DNA of 64,000 nucleotides from Streptomyces sp. SLBN-118 (GTDB lineage: Bacteria; Actinomycetota; Actinomycetes; Streptomycetales; Streptomycetaceae): NCBI RefSeq assembly GCF_006715635.1, contig NZ_VFNP01000001.1, positions 2,418,001-2,482,000 of the forward strand. Direction: 5' to 3'. Positions 56,040 to 64,000 of this stretch are shown in pieces. Position 1 is the stretch's first letter, and the number at the start of each line of letters is the position of its first letter. The position numbers and the translations under genes were made by a program. The notes below the pieces were generated by a model. That model made no database searches. It was not told where the DNA came from and saw only the letters and a program-made list of their open reading frames with translations.

Positions 56040-56888
56040 GTGGTCAACATCCGCGATCTCGATCCCAGCGCATCGCCGCTGGACTACTACGGCTCCGAAC
56101 TGCGTCGCCTGAGAGAGGACGCCGGGCTCAAGCAGGGCGAGCTGGGCGTCAGCGTCTTCTGTACGGCGTCACTGGTCGGCCAGATCGAGACGGCGAGGAA
56201 GGTGCCGACGCGGGACTTCTCGGAACGGGTGGACGCGGCGCTGGGAACGGGCGGGGTGTTCTCCCGGCTGGTGGGGCTGGTGCTGCGGAGCCAGTTGCCG
56301 AGCTGGTTCCAGGCGTACGCGGAGATGGAGGCGAAGGCGGCGTATATCTCCACGTTCCAGGCGCAGTTGGTCTACGGCCTGTTGCAGACGTCTGACTATG
56401 CGCGTGCGGTTCTCGGCGTCCGGACCGAGGGGAACCTCGATGCACGGGTCGCGGCGCGGATGGAGCGGCAGCGGATTCTGGAGCGCGAGAACCCGCCACT
56501 GAGCTGGGTGGTGCTGAGTGAGGCCGTACTTCACCAGGAGGTCGGCGGCCGGGACGTCATGCGGAACCAACTCACCCACTTGTTGGGCCTGCGTGGGCGC
56601 GAGTGGGTACAGGTGCAGATCCTGCCTTTCGAGGCGGGTGCCCATGCGGGGCAGATGGGCTCGTTCAACCTTCTGCGGTTCGAGGACGACCCGGACCTCG
56701 TCTATACCGAGGACTTCGTCCGGGGACATATGACGGCCAATCCGCAAGCTCTCAGGGAAGGTTCGCTCCGTTACGATCACTTGCAGGCCGCCGCGCTCTC
56801 CGTGGAGGATTCGGCGGCACTCATCGCCCGCGTAATGGAGGAGCGCTATGGGGACCAAGCAGAACCTGACGGGCGCACGGTGGCGTAA
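56040..56888 (+). CDS. XRE-family regulator with DUF5753 (Scr1 family)
   Basis: A 282-aa regulator. The HTH at ~15-70 reads ELRRLREDAGLKQGELGVSV and SLVGQIETARKVPTRDF. The rest is the DUF5753 domain (SWFQAYAEMEAKAAYISTFQ, VYGLLQTSDYARAVLG, LSWVVLSEAVLHQEVGG, VQVQILPFEAGAHAGQMGSF). The start is GTG 56040 with GGGGGTG upstream. Such proteins pair with small DUF397 proteins in Streptomyces development and secondary-metabolism control, sometimes viewed as toxin-antitoxin-like. It overlaps the DUF397 gene by 41 bp. Confidence 0.92.
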   Translation: MVNIRDLDPSASPLDYYGSELRRLREDAGLKQGELGVSVFCTASLVGQIETARKVPTRDFSERVDAALGTGGVFSRLVGLVLRSQLPSWFQAYAEMEAKAAYISTFQAQLVYGLLQTSDYARAVLGVRTEGNLDARVAARMERQRILERENPPLSWVVLSEAVLHQEVGGRDVMRNQLTHLLGLRGREWVQVQILPFEAGAHAGQMGSFNLLRFEDDPDLVYTEDFVRGHMTANPQALREGSLRYDHLQAAALSVEDSAALIARVMEERYGDQAEPDGRTVA

Positions 56889-57126
56889 GTCGTCGTACAG
56901 CGGTGACACTGGCGGCCAGTGCATCGAGTGCGCCCCGCTCGGCACCGCCGCCTGGCGCAAGTCGTCCTACAGCGGGGACACCGGCGGCGACTGCATCGAG
57001 GTCGCCGCCCAATCCTGCCGTATCGCCGTCCGCGACTCCAAGAACCCCGACGGCCCCGCCTTCACCGTCACCCCCGCCGCGTTCACGGCCTTCGTCACGG
57101 CCTCCGCCGAGGGCGGTCTCGTCTGA
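56848..57126 (+). CDS. DUF397 protein with duplicated core motif
   Basis: A 92-aa partner of the XRE regulator. The DUF397 signature WRKSSYSGDTGGQCIE occurs twice in tandem (residues ~12 and ~36, the second as WRKSSYSGDTGGDCIEVA), and only the second copy continues into the usual IAVRDSKNPDGPAFTVTPAA. Typical members have one core and ~60-70 aa. The duplicated stretch is also nearly identical in DNA, so it is recent. ATG 56848 lies inside the end of the XRE gene, implying translational coupling. Confidence 0.92.
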   Translation: MGTKQNLTGARWRKSSYSGDTGGQCIECAPLGTAAWRKSSYSGDTGGDCIEVAAQSCRIAVRDSKNPDGPAFTVTPAAFTAFVTASAEGGLV

Positions 57127-57222
57127 TCGTTTCCCGCACAATGAGTCCCGCATGCCGTCTGTCTTCTCGGCCAGGTCGAAGCGCGCGTCGGTGAGCGCTA
57201 CGGACAGCGGATGACGAAGACC

Positions 57223-57262
57223 CGAGGGCGGTACCCGTGGAAGACCGGGATACCGCCCTCGG
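57223..57262. terminator. Bidirectional terminator between DUF397 and immunity genes
   Basis: CGAGGGCGGTA and TACCGCCCTCG are exact complements about 40 bp apart end to end, between convergent genes. Confidence 0.75.
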
Positions 57263-57278
57263 TGGTAGTGCTCAGCAG

Positions 57279-57929
57279 TCAGTCCGCATGAGGCATGACC
57301 TGGAGAGTGCCTTCATCGACAACGAACTCGTTGTACCCGAATCTCTCGCCCAGCTCGCGGTACCGGAGGTGCTGAACCTCGGTGATGTAAATCACGTACG
57401 CCTTGAGGACCCGCAGGAAGAGCCGGAACCCGAGGTCGGGGTCGACCTCGGTGACCAGCCGTTCCAGCGCAGGAACCACTTCCGGCACACTTCGGTAGGG
57501 GTGACCGGCGGTGGCGCGCTCCAGCCCCGGTGCGAGGGTTCGCACCTCGGCGAGGACCGCATCCCTCAGTTCCGGATCGCAGACGGGCGCGGGAGGGAGG
57601 ACATCGAATCGCGATTCGTCCCGGCGGATGCGTTCCTCACAGACGTCCACGATCTGGCCGAGCCAGTCGCGTCCGTCCACCCATCGCTCGTCCGGGGCGA
57701 ACCGCATGCCCACGGCCGCACACCACAGGATGTCGATCTCCCTGGTGAGAAGCGGCGACTGCAGCAGTGTGACGGCGTCGTCCAGGAGGGTGGGTGCGTA
57801 GGCACTTTCCTCCCAGTCGGCGGCCATCACGACGATCTCCAGCGGGGTGTACTCGCCGGCCCAGGGGCTGCCGAACCACTTGGTGAGGCCACTGAAGCCG
57901 AAATCGATCCAAATGTCCTTGCGATCCAT
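57279..57929 (-). CDS. Putative immunity protein (orphan) for the adjacent RNase-A-like toxin relic
   Basis: A 216-aa intact, soluble, acidic protein (MDRKDIWIDFGFSGLTKWFG, YTPLEIVVMAADWEESAYAP, DVCEERIRRDESRFDVLPP, FLRVLKAYVIYITEVQHLRY). I do not recognise a named family. ATG 57929 lies 14 bases after the stop of the decayed toxin tip on the same strand, the position of an immunity gene. Unlike the toxin, its frame is undisturbed over 216 codons, suggesting that protection is still selected, for example against kin carrying the intact toxin. Confidence 0.68.
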   Translation of the reverse strand: MDRKDIWIDFGFSGLTKWFGSPWAGEYTPLEIVVMAADWEESAYAPTLLDDAVTLLQSPLLTREIDILWCAAVGMRFAPDERWVDGRDWLGQIVDVCEERIRRDESRFDVLPPAPVCDPELRDAVLAEVRTLAPGLERATAGHPYRSVPEVVPALERLVTEVDPDLGFRLFLRVLKAYVIYITEVQHLRYRELGERFGYNEFVVDEGTLQVMPHAD

Positions 57930-57942
57930 TACCAGGTCACTC

Positions 57943-58590
57943 TCACTCCGGGTGCGACGTGTAGACCATGTACCCGGGCTTGTGCTTGGACCTTTGAGAG
58001 TGATCGAGACCCAGTTCCCGGCCGGACGGGCGTGCGCGACGCCGGTGGTTGGGTAGAGGGTCCCCAGCGAGCCCGGGGTGTCCCGTTGGATTCTGAACGA
58101 CTTGAGGTGCAGAGGGCTCTCCGAGTCCTTGGGTGTGTTCTTCATCCACGTTTCCAGCTCGGACCGGTGGCTGGCGTACCACTTTGCGAAGCCCGCGTCC
58201 ACGGAGGCCTGGGCCGTTGCGAGGTCCGCCCAGACACCGGTCGCTCCCGGGTGCTTGGGGTTCTTCGCCAGGTCGTCGATCGCTTCTGAACGGCGTCCTG
58301 CGGCCTGATGGTCACATGGTCCCTGATCGTGTGAGCGCCCCGGTCTCCCTCGTGCAGCGTGAGGTTCAAGCAGTTGTGGACCATCACGTCGTCGCGCCGC
58401 TGACCCGAGGTGCGCACGAAGAACGTGTGCAGGTCGTCGACCGTGAGGTCGTAGACGATGCGCGGACAGGCCCGAACGGTCACGGAGGGCGGTCACCGCC
58501 CGGACGGAGCCGTCCGGGGTGCGCAGTCGGTCACCGACGCGCAGCTGCGTCCAGAGCCCATGACGCGAGGCAGTTGCAGGAGTCCTCTCG
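57943..58590 (-). pseudogene. Decayed Hint plus CdiA-CT RNase-A-like toxin tip
   Basis: Three frames must be joined to read it. A Hint tail has LRVGDRLRTPDGSVRAVT, then, one frame over, RIVYDLTVDDLHTFFVRT and VMVHNC. The toxin begins LHEGDRGAHTIRDHV, shifts frame near 58290 to EAIDDLAKNPKHPGATGVW, ADLATAQASVDAGFAKW and FRIQRDTPGSLGTLYP, then shifts again near 58010 to KHKPGYMVYTSHPE and the stop. The HTIxxHV start, central ATGVW-DLATAQ block and GYMVYTSHP end match the bacterial CdiA-CT RNase A domain (PF18431) as I remember it. No export or coiled-coil region remains. Confidence 0.72.
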
Positions 58591-59041
58591 ACCCGGCGTG
58601 CGCAAATCCCGTGGTCACGACGGGGGTTACCTGTGTCACTACTGTGAAGGCGGAGTGGAGGCGACGATGCTTCTCGGCCTGGAAGTTGACTGATAAGCAA
58701 CCCTTGCGCGACGGAGGGATGTCACGAAGACCGCGCCCAGGTCGCTGAGACAGCCGCTGCGACGTGACGGCTCCGGACGTTTCCTCAGCCACGGGCACGC
58801 GCGTCTCACGTCCTCAGGTGGACCACGGCCGAGGCCTCCCCCGCCCTTTTCGGTGCCCGGCCCCTATGGAATGATCAACACGCCTTCGGGGGGAAGGTGG
58901 GGGGAGGGTGTGCCCAAAGAGTGTGCATCCTGGGGTTTTCGCTCTGACCAGAGCACTTTTGATCACCCGTCAGACCACACGGGTTCCCTGTTCTGCGCTT
59001 CCTTCCTGGGCCGACCTTTTGCCGAGAAGACAGGCTGAGAA
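58591..59041. other. Gene-free region upstream of the second ALF toxin
   Basis: I see no gene in these 451 bp. The part nearest 58591 may include further degraded Hint sequence. A purine-rich G-tract lies at 58888-58908. The last ~100 bp (AGCACTTTTGATCA at 58955-58968) are AT-richer and should hold the promoter of the toxin gene. Confidence 0.4.
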
Positions 59042-62000
59042 GTGCGAAGAAGAATTCTGCCGAGAAACAGGCGCGCCAGACGCGCCTGGGCACGGGGGAT
59101 CGCCGGCACCGCCCTTGCCACCGCGTCCTCGATCCTGGTGGGTCTGGTGTCCGCGGTACCCGCCCAGGCGGACGAGCCCGGGGACAACCCGACCAACCCG
59201 TACGAGCGGACGATACGGATCAGTCTGGGCGCGCAGGCCCGCAAGGACCGTTGCCAGGTGTCGCGCGGCGTGCACTACGGCGGTCCGGAGCTGAAGACAG
59301 TCGCGAACAACGCGCTGTCGGGCACGGACGCGGATGTCCACGCCGCCATCAAAGACTGGAACCTCGGGCCGCTCGGGCAGGCCCTGGGCCGGGACAAAGA
59401 GGCGGGCACCACCTACGGCGAGGCATTCAGGGCCCGCCAGGCCAAGCTGAACGAGACCAACAAGCCCTACGCCCACGAGAACTCCGTCGGCGGACGGGAC
59501 TACCACGCGCCGGAGTTCGGTGGGGACATCCTCGCCTTCACCTTCGGCAAGCAGCGCGACCTCTACTACAAGACGTTCGAGGAGGCCAAGCCGCTGCCCG
59601 GCAAGGCTTCCCTGGACAAGGCCAAGGAGGTCTTCGAGGCTTTCGACACCACCGGCGACGACTTCGGCAAGGCCTACAAGCCTTTCGCGGGCGACGAGTT
59701 GTTCGGCGTGGGCGGCAAGGGCACCCCGGGCTCGGCGAACGACATCGCCACGTTCCTGCGGTTCGGCGGATTCCTGAAGAAGGCCCCGGAGCCGGACTCG
59801 CCGGAGTACCGCTCCGAGGTCGAGCAGCTGAAGATCGCGTGGGCGGCCTGTGACAGCGACAACCCGATCGACCACTATCGCGCGCTGACCGGTGTGGTGC
59901 TCGAAGCCCACACCGAGTGGGAGGCGGAGTACGCGGCCCAGGCCAAGCAGCGGACCGAGATCGTCACGGCGGAGATGGAGGCCTCCAAGCAGGCCCGCGC
60001 CGCGACCGAGGCGATGGTCGAGGCGATCCGTCAGGCCTGGCAGGCCGACCAGATTCTGTACTGGCAGAAGTACTGGGCTGCCCAGCCCGGCAGCATCCTC
60101 AAGCCGAAGCCGGCCGTGTTCACGAAGGCGGCGGCCGACCTGACCGCGGCCCGCAAGGCCGCGGCCGCGCAGGTCCCGATCGCCGACAAGGCTGTGGCCG
60201 CGGCGAAGACGGCGGCCGACAAGGCCACCGCGTCGCAGAGCGCGGCCTGGACCATCGCGGACGCGGCCAAGACCCCTCGTGGCCGCGGACTGACGTACGG
60301 CCAGCAGGCGGTGCAGGTCACCAAGGCGTCGTACGCAGCCACGCAGGCGGCCGCGAAGACCGCGCTGACCGCGTCCAACGCGGCCAAGGCGACGGCGGCC
60401 GACAGCGAGGCGCTGCTTGCCCTGGCCAAAACCCAGTCGCACGCGCTGAACACCGCGTTCCGTAAGGCCGCCGCGCAGGAGGCTGCGGCGCAGGCCAAGT
60501 CGGCGGCTGCCGCGGCGGACGCGCAGGCGAAGGAAGCCGCGGCCAACGCGACGAAGGCGAAGAAAGCGCAGGCCACGGCGGAGGCTGCGGAGAAGACCGC
60601 ACAGACCGGCGCGGCCGAGGCGAAGAAGCAGCGCGGGATCGCCGAGGCGGAGAAGGCGAACGCGGCGCGGGAACATGCGGCGGCCACGCGTGAGCGCGAG
60701 AAGGCCGCGGCAGCCGAGCAACGGGCGGGCACGGAGCGCGACGCTGCGGGACGGGCTCGTACGGCGGCGGAATCGGCGGGCGCGACGGCGGCGAGCAAGC
60801 GCGAGGAGGCCGAAGAGGCGGAAGCGGAGGCCTACTTGGCCCGCGATGCCGCCGTGGATGCCGAGCGGGAGAAGAAGGCGACGGCTTCGCGCGCCGCCGC
60901 CCTGGAAGCGGCAGCTGCCAAAGCGAATGGCACATCCGCGGCCGGGGAGGCCCGCGAGGCGGCAACCGAAGCCCGGAGCGCGGCGAATGACGCTGCCGAC
61001 GCGGCCACCCGCGCACGCTCCGCCGCCAACGAGGCATCCACCGCGGCCGTGAACGCGCGTGCGGCTGCCACCCGGGCCGAGGGGGCGGCGTCACGCTCGC
61101 GAGCCGCCGCCGACAGTGCCTGGTCGGCATACATGACCACGCACGCGGCTGCCGCGACCGCACACGCTGCAGCAGCCGAGGCGATCGACGCGGCTGCGGC
61201 TGCCAGGGTGAATGCCAAGAACGCCGAGGCCGAGGCCAAGAAGGCCCAGGCGGCGGCGGTCAATGCGCGCCAGGAAGCAACAGCGGCCAAGGCCGAGGCG
61301 GCCCAGACGGCCGCCTGGGCCGCCAAGACGGCCGGTTTCGCGTTCGCGGCGGGTCAGGCCGCCACCGCTGCGCGTGATGCTGCGACAGCTGTGACCAAGG
61401 CCTCGAACGAGGCCATCTCGCTCGGTGCCCCCTACCAGGAGACCGATTCCTCCGCCGCCTTCGCGGTCCTCGTCGGGCAGACGTCCAAGACGATGGCCGA
61501 GCAGCAGGCTGCCGCCGCAAAGGCCAAGTCGGACGAGGCCGCGAAGGCCGCGGCCGATGCCAAGGCGCTGGCCGACAAGGCCGCCGGAGACGCCAAGATC
61601 GCGGCACAGGCGGCTGCGGCCGCGGCAGCGGACGCGACCAAGGCACTGGCCTCCGTCGCGGCAGCACGAGCCTCGGCCGCGGAGGCGGAGAAGGCTGCCG
61701 CCGCCGCGAAGAAGGCCGACCTCAACGCTCAGAAGTACGACCAGCAGGCCGGTACGGACGCGGTTTACGCCGGATACGCGGCGACGGACGCCGAGTCGGA
61801 GGCCGCAGCGGCGGACCGTGAGGCCACCGACGCCGAACGGGACGCCGCGAGCGCCCGTTCCTCGGCCAGTGCCGCGGAGAAGGACGCTGCGAGCGCCGAT
61901 GCCACCGCCACCAAGGCGGAGACGGATGCCACGGCGGCCGAGACCGCGGCGAAGAACGCGGACGGGGCGGCCAAGGAGGCGGACTCGGCGGCCGACCGGG

Positions 62001-63013
62001 CGGAAGCCGACGAGCGCAAGCGGCTCGAGGAGGCTCGCAAGGCTGCGATGGAGTCCGGCGACACAGGTGCCGGAGGTGCCACCGAGCCCGGGCTGAGCGC
62101 CGAGGACGAAGCAATCCTTCGGGCGCAGTGCGGCCAGCAGTGTGTCGACCAGTTCCGCGAGGCACTGGCAGCCGCCAACAAGACCGTCATCGAGTGGATA
62201 ACGGAGAACGGCGGCGAGATCCTTCTCGAACTCCTTGGCGTCAACAACGTCAAGCGCTGCTTCGCGGAAGGCGACATCGAGAGCTGCCTCTGGTCGCTCG
62301 TCGACGTCGGCAGCCTGGTTCTGATGGTCGGCAAACTCCCTGCCGTCAGCAAGGCCATCGTGGCCGTGGTCAGCGGTGTCGCCAAGTTCTTCGAGAGGGC
62401 CCGCTGGGGCAAGAAGATCCTGAAGGCGCTCAGGGAAATCGTCGAGAAGTACCGCAAGAGCGATCTCGGCGAGTGCGTCCTTGATGCCGCCGATCTGTTC
62501 TCGGATGTCGTGCAGAGCCCCGGTGCCAGGAGCGCCAAGGCCGCTCCCTCGGTCAAGGGCGCCGCAAGCGCCAAGGCGGCTGGGAAGAAGAAGCGCTTCT
62601 GCGGCGTCAAGCACGCCTCACCGGTCGACGACGACTGGTGCAGCAAGAAGGGAGCGCACATCAACCTGCTCAACGGCGCCGAGGTGGGTATCCAAACCAC
62701 GCACCTCAAGGGCGGGATCATGGGCACCGCGATCCGGTCCGCCAACGGCCAGTTCCCGACCGAAGCGGAGATCAAGGCCACCATCCAGGCCATCATCGAC
62801 GACGACGCTCTTCGCGAGGACCTGATCTCGAAGACAACCGACGCGATGCACATCTTCAATCAGGACGAACAGAACAGGAAGTACAACGAAAGCCTGGAGC
62901 CGGGCAAGAAGCGCAAGGCCCTGAAGTTCGGCTGCAAGACGAACTTCGCGCCGAAGCTCGCTCGCCTCGTCCGGGCTCTCAAGGCCATCAGCGAGCAGAA
63001 GGCTGCCGGCTAG
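59042..63013 (+). CDS. Second ALF-type polymorphic toxin, different tip, no Hint domain
   Basis: A 1323-aa exported protein, paralogous to the Hint-bearing toxin at 50.1-54.6 kb. It has a signal peptide (RRAWARGIAGTALATASSIL, ending at AQA) and an N-terminal domain sharing ARKDRCQVSRGVHYGG and LSGTDADVHAA with its paralogue. A ~700-residue Ala-rich coil shares PRGRGLTYGQQAVQVTKAS and GAPYQETDSSAAFAVL. A hydrophobic Cys segment follows (RCFAEGDIESCLWSLVDVGS). The tip, ~1186-1323 (FCGVKHASPVDDDWCSKKGA, NLLNGAEVGIQTTHLKGG, TTDAMHIFNQDEQNRKYNES), is unrelated to the other tip and I cannot assign it. Start GTG 59042, weak ribosome site. Confidence 0.85.
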   Translation: MRRRILPRNRRARRAWARGIAGTALATASSILVGLVSAVPAQADEPGDNPTNPYERTIRISLGAQARKDRCQVSRGVHYGGPELKTVANNALSGTDADVHAAIKDWNLGPLGQALGRDKEAGTTYGEAFRARQAKLNETNKPYAHENSVGGRDYHAPEFGGDILAFTFGKQRDLYYKTFEEAKPLPGKASLDKAKEVFEAFDTTGDDFGKAYKPFAGDELFGVGGKGTPGSANDIATFLRFGGFLKKAPEPDSPEYRSEVEQLKIAWAACDSDNPIDHYRALTGVVLEAHTEWEAEYAAQAKQRTEIVTAEMEASKQARAATEAMVEAIRQAWQADQILYWQKYWAAQPGSILKPKPAVFTKAAADLTAARKAAAAQVPIADKAVAAAKTAADKATASQSAAWTIADAAKTPRGRGLTYGQQAVQVTKASYAATQAAAKTALTASNAAKATAADSEALLALAKTQSHALNTAFRKAAAQEAAAQAKSAAAAADAQAKEAAANATKAKKAQATAEAAEKTAQTGAAEAKKQRGIAEAEKANAAREHAAATREREKAAAAEQRAGTERDAAGRARTAAESAGATAASKREEAEEAEAEAYLARDAAVDAEREKKATASRAAALEAAAAKANGTSAAGEAREAATEARSAANDAADAATRARSAANEASTAAVNARAAATRAEGAASRSRAAADSAWSAYMTTHAAAATAHAAAAEAIDAAAAARVNAKNAEAEAKKAQAAAVNARQEATAAKAEAAQTAAWAAKTAGFAFAAGQAATAARDAATAVTKASNEAISLGAPYQETDSSAAFAVLVGQTSKTMAEQQAAAAKAKSDEAAKAAADAKALADKAAGDAKIAAQAAAAAAADATKALASVAAARASAAEAEKAAAAAKKADLNAQKYDQQAGTDAVYAGYAATDAESEAAAADREATDAERDAASARSSASAAEKDAASADATATKAETDATAAETAAKNADGAAKEADSAADRAEADERKRLEEARKAAMESGDTGAGGATEPGLSAEDEAILRAQCGQQCVDQFREALAAANKTVIEWITENGGEILLELLGVNNVKRCFAEGDIESCLWSLVDVGSLVLMVGKLPAVSKAIVAVVSGVAKFFERARWGKKILKALREIVEKYRKSDLGECVLDAADLFSDVVQSPGARSAKAAPSVKGAASAKAAGKKKRFCGVKHASPVDDDWCSKKGAHINLLNGAEVGIQTTHLKGGIMGTAIRSANGQFPTEAEIKATIQAIIDDDALREDLISKTTDAMHIFNQDEQNRKYNESLEPGKKRKALKFGCKTNFAPKLARLVRALKAISEQKAAG

Positions 63014-63047
63014 ATCTGAAGCGGAAAGCCGGTGCAGGAGCCGGCAG

Positions 63048-63081
63048 AGCGGGCCGGGCCGCTGTGGCGGCCCGGCCCGCT
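63048..63081. terminator. Perfect 15-bp stem-loop terminator
   Basis: AGCGGGCCGGGCCGC and its exact complement with a 4-base loop, 35 bp after the toxin stop and just before the convergent gene's stop. Confidence 0.85.
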
Positions 63082-63097
63082 CCCACATGCCATGTCC

Positions 63098-63604
63098 TCA
63101 GGGACACATGTGGGCGTCGTCGCGGGAGATCGCGCTGTGCAGCGTGGCGCCACTCCTGCCGACCGCAAAGGATCCCGCTTCGCAGTGGAAGGTGAAGCGG
63201 ACCAGCACCGGCTCCCGGTCCACGACGACGGTGAACTGGGTCGCACTGTCCAGCTCCGGATCCAACTCCCAGCCCACGCCCGCCAGGTCGAACGCGTCGC
63301 GCAACTGCGCGAACGTGGTGGTCGGCGAGACGCTTTCCGTCACACCGGCGGACGTCGTGGGGATCTCGACCGATTCCGTCCAGGTGCTGAGGGCGACACG
63401 GTGGATCAGGCGGCAGCGGCAGACCTCCAGCCGTATGTCGCCGTAGCGGAACGTTCGCGGCCAGGACGGCCTGGCCTGAGGAAAGTAGTCCGCCTCGGCC
63501 GCGGGCCCGAGTACGTCGGACACCCCGTCCAGTGAAGCTCCCGGCTTGAGGACGCCCACTCCGCCCGTCTGTGCCATGTCCGTCAGCACATCCATGATGC
63601 TCAT
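63098..63604 (-). CDS. Conserved protein, possible immunity-type protein
   Basis: A 168-aa cytoplasmic protein. It has LKPGASLDGVSDVLGPAAEA, then WPRTFRYGDIRLEVCRCRLI and a second half with VGWELDPELD and VRFTFHCEAG. The pattern 'DVLG..., WPR-F-YGD-ELCVCRCR' is one I recall from small Streptomyces proteins near toxin genes, though not as a named family. ATG 63604 is preferred; ATG 63595 is an alternative. It is convergent with the second toxin rather than downstream on the same strand, which argues against a simple toxin-immunity pair. It could protect against another tip. Confidence 0.65.
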   Translation of the reverse strand: MSIMDVLTDMAQTGGVGVLKPGASLDGVSDVLGPAAEADYFPQARPSWPRTFRYGDIRLEVCRCRLIHRVALSTWTESVEIPTTSAGVTESVSPTTTFAQLRDAFDLAGVGWELDPELDSATQFTVVVDREPVLVRFTFHCEAGSFAVGRSGATLHSAISRDDAHMCP

Positions 63605-63633
63605 GCCTGTGATCATCTCAAAGGACGGAAAAC

Positions 63634-63674
63634 GGCTGTGGGCCGAACCCCGGCAAGGGGTGCGGCCCACAGCC
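63634..63674. terminator. Stem-loop terminator of the leftward gene at the window end
   Basis: GGCTGTGGGCCG pairs exactly with CGGCCCACAGCC. It lies 24 bp after the stop of the partial gene on the minus strand. Confidence 0.8.
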
Positions 63675-63697
63675 TTTGTGCGGCTCCCGGAATGGTC

Positions 63698-64000
63698 CTA
63701 GTTGCTGCCACCGGTGAAGTAGTTGTGCAGGCCCGGCACTGTCAGCGTCCCGCCGAACTGGCCCGCCTGCGTCACCTTCACGTTGGTGAAGAAGGCGAAG
63801 GGAACATTCAGCGGCGGAGGCGTCTCGGGGCTGAACGTGATCGGGATGAGGCCGAAGAGGTTGCCCTTCAGCTCCTCCGTGTACATCGTCACGGTGCCGT
63901 TGGTGATCGTCGACGTGGAGCCCTTGTCCGCCTCGACGTGCGCCGTCGTGCCGTTCGGGCCGACCACCAGCTGGTGGAGGTCCTTGATGTCGACGCCCGA
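63698..64000 (-). CDS. C-terminal part of a secreted-type protein (5' end beyond the window)
   Basis: The frame is open from the window edge to the stop at 63698 and covers ~100 residues (GVDIKDLHQLVVGPNGTTAH, TITNGTVTMYTEELKGNLFG, IPITFSPETPPPLNVPFAFF, QFGGTLTVPGLHNYF). It is strand-rich, Thr/Gly/Asn-rich and Cys-free, as in exported actinobacterial proteins. I do not recognise a domain. The start lies beyond base 64000, so a signal peptide cannot be checked. Confidence 0.75.
   Translation of the reverse strand, partial: SGVDIKDLHQLVVGPNGTTAHVEADKGSTSTITNGTVTMYTEELKGNLFGLIPITFSPETPPPLNVPFAFFTNVKVTQAGQFGGTLTVPGLHNYFTGGSN

Noticed and set aside
57279..58700. A 473-codon frame fusing the toxin fragment and the immunity protein
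   Set aside because: The toxin part needs frameshifts on both sides to match its family, and the immunity gene has its own ATG at 57929. The fusion is accidental read-through of decayed sequence.
58888..58908. G-quadruplex in the G-rich tract before the second ALF toxin
   Set aside because: The tract has two G6 runs and one G3 close together but no fourth properly spaced run, so a stable quadruplex is not clearly supported.

Overview
The window reads as chromosomal DNA of a Streptomyces or very close relative. GC is very high, codons are strongly GC-ending, GTG and TTG starts are frequent, and the gene set is typical of the genus: a GlgE alpha-glucan operon, a pfkA/pta/ackA/pyk block, an ABC sugar importer without its own ATPase, an XRE/DUF397 pair, and ALF-type polymorphic toxins.

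Layout. 1-3.6 kb: the 3' end of a secreted M4 metalloprotease, then alpha-glucan phosphorylase (glgP). 3.7-11.3 kb: a leftward set of HpaB-type oxygenase, MFS exporter, PrnB-like haem enzyme and FAD monooxygenase, with an AraC regulator and a divergent NmrA-like oxidoreductase. This looks like a small, undescribed aromatic-metabolite pathway. 11.4-19.4 kb: a repeat-bearing intergenic region and the glgE-treS-mak-glgB operon, which turns trehalose or maltose into branched alpha-glucan. 19.4-23.6 kb: a HelD-type RNA polymerase motor and a TetR/membrane-protein pair with two matching palindromic operators.

23.7-29.7 kb is accessory: an Mrr-nuclease/TerD fusion, an intact IS630-family element inserted exactly at the stop codon of an HD-domain gene, an XRE regulator, and a decayed ECF sigma gene. 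29.8-33.5 kb: a MerR-thioredoxin pair with a typical 19-bp-spacer promoter, a GT39-like membrane protein, a broken imine-reductase-like gene and a small tyrosine phosphatase. 33.6-37.5 kb: a dicarboxylate symporter divergent from a CitA/CitB-type two-component system. 37.6-42.4 kb: an ABC sugar importer, an HTH protein and a secreted acid phosphatase. 42.5-48.7 kb: pfkA convergent with pta-ackA-pyk, a glycolysis/overflow block.

48.8-63.6 kb is the most notable region, a conflict-system island. It has a small two-gene pair that may be a toxin-antitoxin module. It has a 1492-aa ALF polymorphic toxin (coiled coil, Hint domain, toxin tip) in an operon with an FG-GAP protein and a candidate immunity gene. 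It has a decayed CdiA-CT RNase-A-like toxin tip next to an intact putative immunity gene, and an XRE/DUF397 module. It ends with a second, paralogous ALF toxin of 1323 aa that has a different tip and no Hint domain. The window closes inside another secreted-protein gene.
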